DNA of 22,725 nt from Nitrospira bacterium HGW-Nitrospira-1 (GTDB lineage Bacteria; Nitrospirota; Thermodesulfovibrionia; Thermodesulfovibrionales; UBA6898): NCBI GenBank assembly GCA_002839535.1, contig PGYF01000014.1:1-22725 (forward strand), in the 5' to 3' direction. The notes below the pieces were generated by a model, which saw only the letters and a program-made list of their open reading frames with translations, searched no databases and had not been told where the DNA came from. Made by a program: the position numbers and the translations under genes. Shown piece by piece: positions 7,951 to 15,900 of this stretch. The number at the start of each line of letters is the position of its first letter. Position 1 is the stretch's first letter.

Positions 7951-8463
7951 ATGCTGCCTAAACTGTTTTTCGGATACTATGCCGTTGTGATAGTCTTTCT
8001 GTCGATGCTTGTGGTCACGAGAAAAAATCCCGTGCACAGCGTCATGTGGATGCTCCTTCTGTTCTTTCATATCGCGGGTCTTTACCTGTTTTTGAATGCG
8101 GAGTTCATAGCTGCGATACAGGTCATTGTGTACGCAGGGGCAATACTCGTGCTCTTTCTTTTTGTTGTGCTGCTGCTCAATCTCAAGGAGGAGTTGAAGA
8201 CAGACAGGTTCATTGGTCCCTGGCCCATTGCCTTTGTCATAGCATCCGCATTCTTTGTGATAGTCAGTATTGCGCTGAAGTCCCTGGTGATAGCGCCTCA
8301 GGGGAAATATTCGGCCGCCTTCATCCAGCAGGAGACGCATACAAAGGCCCTGGGGCAGCTTTTATATACAGAATTTCTGTTCCCCTTTGAGATAGTTTCA
8401 CTGATACTGCTTGTTGCTGTTGTAGGAGCGATAGTCCTTGCAAAGAGAAAGCTGAGGAGCTGA
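7951..8463 (+). CDS. nuoJ: NADH-quinone oxidoreductase subunit J (NuoJ)
   Basis: This is an integral membrane subunit of the pump arm with about five transmembrane segments. The signature NAEFIAAIQVIVYAGAILVL, in the third helix, is the region where NuoJ has its pi-bulge and links quinone chemistry to pumping. I take ATG 7951 as the start because GGAG (7941-7944) is spaced 6 bases from it; an adjacent GTG at 7948 is in frame but too close. The protein is 170 residues from that start. It is preceded by the palindromic element and followed by a short spacer with an AT-rich inverted repeat. Confidence 0.95.
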   Translation: MLPKLFFGYYAVVIVFLSMLVVTRKNPVHSVMWMLLLFFHIAGLYLFLNAEFIAAIQVIVYAGAILVLFLFVVLLLNLKEELKTDRFIGPWPIAFVIASAFFVIVSIALKSLVIAPQGKYSAAFIQQETHTKALGQLLYTEFLFPFEIVSLILLVAVVGAIVLAKRKLRS

Positions 8464-8471
8464 TGAAAAAA

Positions 8472-8497
8472 AATTTAAAATTCAAGAATTTTAAATT
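8472..8497. repeat. AT-rich perfect inverted repeat, 12-bp arms
   Basis: AATTTAAAATTC (8472-8483) and GAATTTTAAATT (8486-8497) are perfect inverted repeats separated by 2 bases, in the 49-base nuoJ-nuoK spacer. It has no GC stem and no following T-run, so it does not look like an intrinsic terminator. The nuoK ribosome site (CGGAG, 8502-8506) lies right after it and could be affected by folding. A protein-binding site is equally possible. Confidence 0.65.
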
Positions 8498-8512
8498 CTT
8501 ACGGAGTGAGTC

Positions 8513-8815
8513 ATGATACCTTTAAATTGGTATTTGATGCTGAGCGCCGCTGTCTTTACTATCGGCATGTTCGGGTTCCTCACCAGGAGGAATATCATCA
8601 TCATGTTCATGTCTGTTGAATTGATGCTCAATGCGGTCAATATAAGCCTTATCTCCTTCAGCCACTATCTGCAGGACATGAGGGGACACATACTCGTCTT
8701 CTTTGTCATCACCGTGGCTGCGGCTGAGGCAGCCATAGGGCTTGCGATAATCATAGCGCTCTTCAGGAACAAGCAGACAGCGCATGTCGATGAGATGAAC
8801 GAGATGAAGGGATGA
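8513..8815 (+). CDS. nuoK: NADH-quinone oxidoreductase subunit K (NuoK)
   Basis: This is the small MrpC-like membrane subunit of complex I. It has exactly 100 residues and three transmembrane helices. The two conserved membrane glutamates of the proton path are E36 (in SVELMLNAVN) and E72 (in AAAEAAIGLA). It starts at ATG 8513 behind a CGGAG ribosome site. nuoK and nuoL are normally adjacent or nearly so; here they are 615 bases apart because a heptad repeat array and an ORF6N gene lie between them. Confidence 0.97.
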   Translation: MIPLNWYLMLSAAVFTIGMFGFLTRRNIIIMFMSVELMLNAVNISLISFSHYLQDMRGHILVFFVITVAAAEAAIGLAIIIALFRNKQTAHVDEMNEMKG

Positions 8816-8821
8816 AAAAAC

Positions 8822-8849
8822 CGTGAAGCGTAAAGCGTTATGCGTGAAG
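8822..8849. repeat. Heptanucleotide repeat array after nuoK
   Basis: Four consecutive 7-mers can be read: CGTGAAG, CGTAAAG, CGTTATG, CGTGAAG. In the same register the array at 3623-3671 reads CGTGATG, CGTAATG, so both belong to one CGTRAWG heptad family. It lies 7 bases after the nuoK stop and marks the left side of the ORF6N insertion. It resembles in style the heptanucleotide short tandem repeats known from cyanobacterial intergenic regions. Confidence 0.75.
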
Positions 8850-8877
8850 GAATAGGAAAGGGAGATGACAGTTTGAG

Positions 8878-9408
8878 ATGAAAAATATTCACTGCATAAT
8901 ACCTGTTGACCGGATACACCAATCAATACTCTTTATCCGTGGCGAAAAGGTTATGCTCGACGCTGATTTGGCAGTCCTCTATGGAGTAACCACAAAGAGG
9001 CTCAATGAGCAGGTTAAACGCAACCATGATCGTTTCCCAGAAGATTTCATGTTCCAGCTTACAGAAAAAGAAAAGGCAGAGGTGGTCGCAAATTGCGACC
9101 ACCTCAAGAAGCTTAAATTTTCATCCACAAGGCCTTATGCTTTTACCGAACATGGCGTAATTATGCTTGCCGCCATTCTAAACAGCCATGTTGCTGTACA
9201 GGCAAGTATTCAGATTGTGAGGGCATTTGTAAGGCTTCGCCAGATGCTTGTATCAAATAAAGAGCTTGCACAGAAGCTCAATGCACTTGAGAAAAAATAC
9301 GATGCGCAGTTTAAGGTTGTCTTTGATGCTATTCGACAGTTAATGACGCCGATAGAGCCTAAGAAAAAACCTAAAATCGGGTTCAGAAGAGAAAAGGAGC
9401 GGGAATGA
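8878..9408 (+). CDS. ORF6N-domain protein (phage-type DNA-binding/antirepressor-like)
   Basis: A 176-residue protein with an N-terminal ORF6N domain (about 8-95): IRGEKVMLDADLAVLYGV, KRLNEQVKRNHDRFPEDFMF and PYAFTEHGVIML are the family signature. A helical, probably coiled-coil region follows (about 120-155), then a basic tail ending in KIGFRREKERE. ORF6N domains are known from phage and mobile-element proteins and are thought to bind DNA. The gene is not part of complex I and lies between nuoK and nuoL in the same direction. A strong GGGAG precedes an out-of-frame mini-ORF (ATG ACA GTT TGA, 8865-8876), and the ATG at 8878 comes 1 base after that stop, so initiation may be coupled. The stop codon lies in a GCGGGAATGACA repeat (9399-9410). 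Codons 68-76 form a perfect DNA palindrome. Confidence 0.85.
   Translation: MKNIHCIIPVDRIHQSILFIRGEKVMLDADLAVLYGVTTKRLNEQVKRNHDRFPEDFMFQLTEKEKAEVVANCDHLKKLKFSSTRPYAFTEHGVIMLAAILNSHVAVQASIQIVRAFVRLRQMLVSNKELAQKLNALEKKYDAQFKVVFDAIRQLMTPIEPKKKPKIGFRREKERE
9079..9105. repeat. Perfect 27-bp palindrome inside the ORF6N gene
   Basis: The arm GAGGTGGTCGCAA (9079-9091), a single central A (9092) and the arm TTGCGACCACCTC (9093-9105) are perfectly complementary over 13 bp. The palindrome covers exactly nine in-frame codons, encoding EVVANCDHL (residues 68-76). Its symmetry suits a dimeric DNA-binding protein, possibly the ORF6N protein itself, but it may also be a recombination or target site. The symmetry is seen directly; any function is inference. 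Confidence 0.85.
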
Positions 9409-9430
9409 CAACCGGAGACATGGAGCGAAT

Positions 9431-11350
9431 ATGCAAAATTATCTATTAATACCTTTTTTACCGCTCGCTGCGTTTTTGATAAATATCCTGTTTGGCAGGA
9501 ACTTTATAAAGGACAAGGCGCACTGGGTCTCGACCCTTGCTGTTGGCGGCTCCTGGGTAGTTGCGGTCATGACGCTCATGGATGTCCTTGGCGGTCAAAC
9601 CCTCAACCAGGACCTCTACACCTGGATCACCTCCGGCTCATTCAAGGTGTCGGTCGGCTTTCTCATAGACCAGCTTACAGCTGTGATGCTCATAGTCGTT
9701 ACCACCTGCAGCATGCTCATCCATATCTACTCTATCGGCTATATGCACGGTGACAAGGGCTATTACAGGTTCTTTGCCTACCTGAGCCTCTTTACTTTCT
9801 CGATGCTTATGCTCGTCATGGCGAACAACTTTATGCAGCTCTATCTGGGATGGGAGGGCGTGGGCCTCTGCTCCTATTTCCTTATCGGCTATTACTTTAA
9901 CAAGAAGTCCGCATCTGATGCAGGCAAGAAGGCCTTTATCGTCAACAGGTTCGGCGACTTCGGCTTCGGGCTCGGCATTATTTTGATATTCCTTACCTTC
10001 GGCAGTGTTTATTACGTGCCTGTCTTCGGACAGGCAGTTTCTTTTGCAACAGAGAGCGTGAATTTTCTTGGTTATGACGTGCACCTGATGACCCTGATTG
10101 CGCTCCTGCTCTTCTGCGGAGCAGTAGGCAAATCAGCGCAGATGCCTCTGCATGTCTGGCTGCCCGATGCCATGGAAGGACCAACTCCGGTCAGCGCTCT
10201 CATCCATGCCGCTACCATGGTCACTGCCGGCGTATTCCTTGTGGCCCGCTGCAGCCCAATATTCAACCTTTCCCCAACAGCGCTTATAGTTGTTGCCCTG
10301 ACCGGCGCGATAACCTCGCTTTTTGCCGCAACCATCGGACTGGTGCAGAACGATATAAAAAGGATCATCGCCTACTCGACGATCAGCCAGCTCGGCTACA
10401 TGTTCCTTGCCTGCGGGGTGGGCGCATACACAGCAGGTGTTTTTCACCTGTTCACCCATGCCTTCTTCAAGGCACTCCTCTTCCTCTGCGCAGGAAGCGT
10501 CATGCACGCCATGTCAGGGGAGCTCAATCTTCAGAAAATGGGCGGACTGAAAAAATATATGCCGGTAACATATTGGACAATGCTGCTTGCCTCACTGAGC
10601 ATCGCCGGAGTTCCCGGCCTTGCGGGTTTCTTCAGCAAGGACGAGATACTCTGGCTTGCCTATTCCGGGCCGAGTCCTGTGGGCAAGTTCGTATGGGCAA
10701 TAGGCACCATTGTGGCGTTTCTTACTGCGTTTTACTCCTTCAGACTCATATTCCTCACCTTCCACGGAAAGTTCCGCGGCACTCATGAGCAGGAACACCA
10801 CCTGCATGAATCCCCAAAAAGCATGACCATACCGTTAATATTGCTATGCTTCGGAGCGGTTGCAGCAGGCTGGGTCGGCATACCGCATCTGCTTGGAGGC
10901 GGCGCGCATTTCACTGAATTTATGACGCCTGTTCTGGGACATGCTGAAGGACACGCAACGCATGCTGAGGAATGGATAGTTATGGCAATCTCGGTCGTTG
11001 CCGGTTTCTCCGGTATCGGGCTTGCGGCCTACTTCTATCTTCTGAGGACTGACATGCCGGCGAAGCTGGTACGGCAGTTCAGCGCTGCGCATAAATTCCT
11101 TTTCAATAAATATTATATTGACGAACTCTACAGCTTTATTCTGGTGAGGCCTACTATATGGGCGGCGAAGAACATACTCATAGGCATTACTGATATGCGG
11201 ATTATCGAGGCTATTGTAAACGGCGTGCCCGCAACGATCAGGGCGTTCAGTCAACTGCTGCGGAAGATGCAGACAGGCTTATTACAACATTACGCAACAA
11301 TCATGGCAACAGGAGCAGTGATCATATTGGCCCTGATGCTGTTTAGGTAG
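9431..11350 (+). CDS. nuoL: NADH-quinone oxidoreductase subunit L (NuoL)
   Basis: This is the largest antiporter-like proton-pumping subunit (MrpA-related), at the far end of the membrane arm. The 639 residues include about 14 core membrane segments and a C-terminal extension holding the lateral helix and last membrane helix. Key pump residues are visible: E142 in YLGWEGVGLCSYFLIG, K234 in AVGKSAQMPLHVWLPDAMEG, and the lysine of QNDIKRIIAYSTISQLGYM. A histidine-rich loop (HEQEHHLHES) is normal for the region before the C-terminal helices. GGAG is present upstream of ATG 9431, and nuoM starts 7 bases after the stop. Confidence 0.97.
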   Translation: MQNYLLIPFLPLAAFLINILFGRNFIKDKAHWVSTLAVGGSWVVAVMTLMDVLGGQTLNQDLYTWITSGSFKVSVGFLIDQLTAVMLIVVTTCSMLIHIYSIGYMHGDKGYYRFFAYLSLFTFSMLMLVMANNFMQLYLGWEGVGLCSYFLIGYYFNKKSASDAGKKAFIVNRFGDFGFGLGIILIFLTFGSVYYVPVFGQAVSFATESVNFLGYDVHLMTLIALLLFCGAVGKSAQMPLHVWLPDAMEGPTPVSALIHAATMVTAGVFLVARCSPIFNLSPTALIVVALTGAITSLFAATIGLVQNDIKRIIAYSTISQLGYMFLACGVGAYTAGVFHLFTHAFFKALLFLCAGSVMHAMSGELNLQKMGGLKKYMPVTYWTMLLASLSIAGVPGLAGFFSKDEILWLAYSGPSPVGKFVWAIGTIVAFLTAFYSFRLIFLTFHGKFRGTHEQEHHLHESPKSMTIPLILLCFGAVAAGWVGIPHLLGGGAHFTEFMTPVLGHAEGHATHAEEWIVMAISVVAGFSGIGLAAYFYLLRTDMPAKLVRQFSAAHKFLFNKYYIDELYSFILVRPTIWAAKNILIGITDMRIIEAIVNGVPATIRAFSQLLRKMQTGLLQHYATIMATGAVIILALMLFR

Positions 11351-11357
11351 GGAGGGG

Positions 11358-12896
11358 ATGGAACAGGTGATGACAAACAGTGTAGGATTTCCGATACTCA
11401 GCGTCCTTATATTCCTGCCGGTTGCCGGGGCGGCCATGATCCTTCTGATAAACAGGGGCAAGGAGGGCCTTATCAAGTGGTTCAGCCTTGGCATCAGCAT
11501 CCTGACATTCCTTGTCTCTCTGCTGTTATTCACGAACTTCGACAAGACAACGCACCTCATGCAGTTCACTGAAAAACATCCGTGGATACCGGCATGGAAT
11601 GTAAATTATTCACTCGGTCTCGACGGCATAAGCGTGCTCTTTGTGCTCCTATCGACGCTGATTACCATATTGTGTATTCTCATCTCCTGGCATTCGATAA
11701 AGATGAAGCTGAAGGAGTTTTTCATATCCCTGCTGTTTTTGGAAGGGGCGATGATAGGTGTCTTCTGCGCCCTTGATTTTATGCTCTTTTATATCTTCTG
11801 GGAGGCGATGCTCATCCCTATGTATCTGCTCATCGGCGTCTGGGGAGGGCCCAACAGGATATATGCTGCTGTGAAGTTCTTTCTCTATACGCTCGTTGGA
11901 AGTGTACTGCTGCTTGTCGGCATCATCGTGCTCTATTTCTATGCCGGCAGGACATTTGACATACTTGAACTCATGACAAAGCCATATCCGTTTCAGATAC
12001 AGCTTCTGCTCTTCTGGGCGTTCTTTGCGGCCTTTGCCGTGAAGGTCCCGATGTTCCCGGTTCATACCTGGCTTCCTGACGCACATACTGAGGCGCCTAC
12101 GGCAGGCAGTGTCGTGCTTGCTGCGGTGCTGATCAAGATGGGCGCATACGGATTCCTGAGATTCTCGCTGCCGATACTCCCTGAGGCTGCAAAGGCCATG
12201 ACGCCGGTCATGATCGGCCTTTCCGTGATAGCCATCATATACGGCGGGGTGATATGCCTTGGCCAGACAGACCTCAAAAGGCTTATCGCATACAGCTCTG
12301 TCAGCCATATGGGATTTGTGACCCTCGGCATCTTTGCCCTCAATACGCAGGGCATGGAAGGCGGCATACTCCAGATGATCAACCACGGCATTGTCACCGG
12401 TGCGCTCTTCCTGGGCATCGGCGCGATTTACGACAGGACACATACACGGCAGATCGCTGATTACGGCGGCGTTGCATCTGTAATGCCTGTCTATGCCGCT
12501 ATGTTTATGGTCTTCACCTTTGCCTCGATCGGGCTGCCTCTAACAAATGGTTTTATCGGCGAGTTCCTGATCATCCTCGGCGGTTTTGCCGCCAGCCAGT
12601 GGGCAGGAGCGCTCGCTGCAACAGGCGTTATCATAGGAGCAGGATACATGCTCTGGCTCTACCAGAGGGTCTTTTTCATGGAGACAAACCCGAAGGTCGC
12701 CGGACTTCATGACATTGACGCCAGAGAGATTATGACCCTTCTGCCGATGGTCATACTGATATTCTGGATAGGCATATATCCTGATACCTTTCTCGGTTAT
12801 ATGCACGCCTCAGTGAGCCACCTGCTTGAGCGCGTCAATATAGGAAGCGGACAGGCGGCAGCCGCTGCCAGGGACGTAATGGAGATACTGAAATGA
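11358..12896 (+). CDS. nuoM: NADH-quinone oxidoreductase subunit M (NuoM)
   Basis: This is an antiporter-like proton-pumping membrane subunit with about 14 helices and 512 residues, the usual length. Pump residues are E149 (FYIFWEAMLIPMYLLIG) and K229 (AFAVKVPMFPVHTWLPDAHT), together with the lysine of GQTDLKRLIAYSSVSHMG. The ATG at 11358 has GGGAGGGG just upstream. In most operons nuoN follows directly; here the next gene is a large secreted protein, starting 19 bases after the stop, and nuoN comes 8.1 kb later. Confidence 0.97.
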   Translation: MEQVMTNSVGFPILSVLIFLPVAGAAMILLINRGKEGLIKWFSLGISILTFLVSLLLFTNFDKTTHLMQFTEKHPWIPAWNVNYSLGLDGISVLFVLLSTLITILCILISWHSIKMKLKEFFISLLFLEGAMIGVFCALDFMLFYIFWEAMLIPMYLLIGVWGGPNRIYAAVKFFLYTLVGSVLLLVGIIVLYFYAGRTFDILELMTKPYPFQIQLLLFWAFFAAFAVKVPMFPVHTWLPDAHTEAPTAGSVVLAAVLIKMGAYGFLRFSLPILPEAAKAMTPVMIGLSVIAIIYGGVICLGQTDLKRLIAYSSVSHMGFVTLGIFALNTQGMEGGILQMINHGIVTGALFLGIGAIYDRTHTRQIADYGGVASVMPVYAAMFMVFTFASIGLPLTNGFIGEFLIILGGFAASQWAGALAATGVIIGAGYMLWLYQRVFFMETNPKVAGLHDIDAREIMTLLPMVILIFWIGIYPDTFLGYMHASVSHLLERVNIGSGQAAAAARDVMEILK

Positions 12897-12898
12897 GA

Positions 12899-12911
12899 AG
12901 ATCGGAGGATT
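12899..12911. repeat. 13-bp direct repeat, left copy
   Basis: AGATCGGAGGATT lies between the nuoM stop and the start of the large secreted-protein gene and holds that gene's Shine-Dalgarno sequence (GGAGGA). The identical 13-mer is at 21014-21026, just upstream of nuoN. The two copies bracket all the non-nuo genes of this interval. Confidence 0.9.
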
Positions 12912-12915
12912 AGAA

Positions 12916-15900
12916 ATGCATAATCATTTGAAGATCGGATTATCTGTTTTTATTTTGATATTATTGATTATTACTGTTATTACCGCAATACCTGCCGGCG
13001 CATTTTACCTGCCCGACACGGGACAAACGACTTGCTATGGTGATAAAGGCAGGGGGAAGGTTATCACCTGTCCTCCTCCGGGAAATCCTTTGGCTCAGGA
13101 CGGAAGCTATACTATAAACCCGCCTTCATATACGGTGAATAGCGATGGAACCGTTACGGACAACAATACCTTTCTTATATGGCAGCAGGGCATCGGGAAT
13201 TTCTATGGAATATGGGATCAGGCCAACGCATACTGCATGAACTTGAGTATTGCAGGACGCTCCGATTGGCGGCTGCCTTCGAAAAATGAGCTTGCAAGTA
13301 TCGTCGATTATGGAAAATATAACCCTGCCCTGGATGCCTCCGTATTTACACATATAGGGTCAACTTATCATTGGTCGTCGACTCAGGATTCTGCGAATGC
13401 ATGGAGCGTGAGCTTTGGCGACGGCTCTATCCAGTACCGGCCTAAATATGGCAATGCAGCGTATGCGAAATGTGTGCGCGGAGAAATGAAGCTTGGTGAT
13501 TTGAGGTATGACGATAAGGGAATGTTAAACGACCTCGATACCGGTCTGATGTGGGGCGGGAGCGGACGGATGAAATGGGGCTACGCACTCAAATATTGTG
13601 AGGGGCTTTCCCTTGCGTGGCATACGGATTGGCGGCTTCCCAATATGAAGGAGCTTATGTCACTGACAGAGAGCTACAATACAGCCACATCGCCCGGCGA
13701 TTACTGGACATCCACAACAAATGCGGCGGATACCGACAACGCATGGGCTGTGTCTTTTCCTGCCGGCGCGGCAGTTCCGAATATCAAGAGGGAAAGGGAC
13801 AACCGCGTGATATGCGTGAGAGGGGAAAAAGTGCCCCCCCTCGATTACCGGGAAATATCAGTTGCTCCTTCGGGCCTGGAATTCGGCTATGTGGGCATTA
13901 ATGAGTCCAAATCACTTGAACTGACTGTCACGAACGTCGGCAGGGATGTTCTCGCGGTGGGGGATCCGCTTGCCCCTTCAGCCCCGTTTTCGATCACCGC
14001 ACACGGATGCGCCGGCAGTACACTGAATGGATGGGATTCTTGTCAAGTAACAGTGACATTTGCCCCGGCGTCTTCCGGGACATACATTGATGCAATTACG
14101 TTGACCTCAAACGATGCAGACAACCCGCACATATCAATAAATCTCAGTGGAACAGCTTTTGATCCGGCAACCGGCTTTCTTCTGCCCGATACGGGTCAAA
14201 CCAGTTGCTACACGGATATGGACAGCGTTATCTCCTGTCCGGCACCGGGAAATCCTCTTGCCCAGGACGGAAGCTATCTTATGAATGCGCCTTCGTTTTC
14301 GGTGAATACAAACGGAACTGCCGGGGATAATAACACCGGACTTATGTGGCAGAGGTCAGATGATGGAACCGCCAGAACCTGGACTGAAGCCGCAGATTAT
14401 TGCCATGATCTCGCCCTCGGCGGATACGGCGAATGGAGGCTTCCCACAAAAAGCGAACTTTTCAGCATTGTAGATTTTGGGAGGTATTCCCCTTCGATCA
14501 ATCTCTCCGTTTTTCCAAACGCAAAAACTGATGGCTACTGGTCATTTTCGGCCAACCAGACTTTCACTGATATTGCATGGAATGTCTTTTTCGGGCGATA
14601 CAGGACTACATATTGCTTTCCGGCAGGAGGAGATTGGAACAATTACGATGGAGTGGCGATATCTGGAAGAGATAAATCCGGGACAAAGTATGTAAGGTGC
14701 GTTCGGGGGGAAGTATTGCCCTTCGGAGTTTTTTCCGACAATGGCGACGGCACGGTGACTGATTCGGCGTCAGAGCTTTTGTGGCAGCAGGGAAACAGTG
14801 CGCCGATGGCATGGGCAGGCGCTTTGGGGTATTGCGAGGATCTCACGCTGGGAGGATATCCCGACTGGAGGCTTCCTAACGCAAAGGAACTTGAATCGAT
14901 CTCGAGGGAGGCCGATGCTTCTTTCTTTTTCCCTGAACCGTCCTGGTGCGGCAGCGGCTGCGCTTATTGGTCTTCCACCTCCTTAGGAGTTATAGACTGC
15001 GGGCTTTTCTGGGGTGATACCCTTGCATATGCTGCAAGTCCTTTGAGTGGATGGTTTGGTAAGAAATCTAAATCCGCCGCGTATAACGCCAGATGTGTGC
15101 GGGGCGGTAACACTGCGCTGCCTTCGGCATTGACTGGGGCCGTGACGGATTCGGCTACGACTCTGTCCCTGTCGGGCGTCACAGTGGCGGTAGCGGATTC
15201 TCAAAAAACCTATACGACGACGAGCGGCCCGGACGGGACCTATGCTGTCTCAGGGCTGAACGCCGGGAGCTTTACGGCGACATTTTTAAAATCAGGATAT
15301 ATTACACAAACAACAAACGGCACATTAGCCGCCGGGCAGACTCTGACCCTTAATGTTCAATTAACACCAATACCTCTTTTAACCGTTACAATCACATCCC
15401 CGCAAGATGGCGCTGTGTTAAATTCATTTCCAATAACAGTTACAGGCAATGCAAGTAACAATGCCGGCGTAACAGTCAATGGCATTCAGGCGTCAATAAG
15501 CAGCAACACCTTCTCCGCGTCAGTCTCACTCAACGAAGGGCAGGACACGATAACAGCAACAGCAGTTGACCAGTATAATCAGACTGCCTCCCATAGTATA
15601 AATGTCACCTTGATAACGAAAGGAACGATTACCGGAACAGTTACAGACGCAACAGGACTTCCACTTTCATCAGCAGTGGTATCAGTAACAGACTCGCTAA
15701 ATGTCACACAAACCACATTAACAGGCGCTGATGGGACTTATGCCATTGCAGGTATTTCATCCGGAACTTTCAGCTTAAGTGTAACAAAAAATGGATATAC
15801 AACGTATAGCTTTACAGCTACAATCACACAAGGGCAGACAATAATCATTAATGCGGCCTTAAGCGCTATACCGCCGACAATAGGCAATATCGCCATAAGT

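Noticed and set aside
7858..8340. Minus-strand frame opposite nuoJ
   Set aside because: It overlaps the whole of nuoJ, and its charge-rich composition is typical of antisense frames to membrane proteins.
8472..8500. Intrinsic terminator between nuoJ and nuoK
   Set aside because: The stem is entirely AT apart from one C-G pair and is not followed by a T-run, and nuoK must be cotranscribed.
11649..12443. Long minus-strand open frame (264 codons) opposite nuoM
   Set aside because: Its translation is rich in His, Arg, Glu and Asp with no recognisable domain, as expected opposite a GC-rich membrane-protein gene. It has no ribosome site and lies wholly inside nuoM.
13006..13026. LPDTG motifs in the large secreted protein as sortase sorting signals
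   Set aside because: Both lie at the start of DUF1566 modules, far from the C-terminus, and no hydrophobic segment and basic tail follow them. LPDTGQT is a common lead-in of DUF1566 modules.
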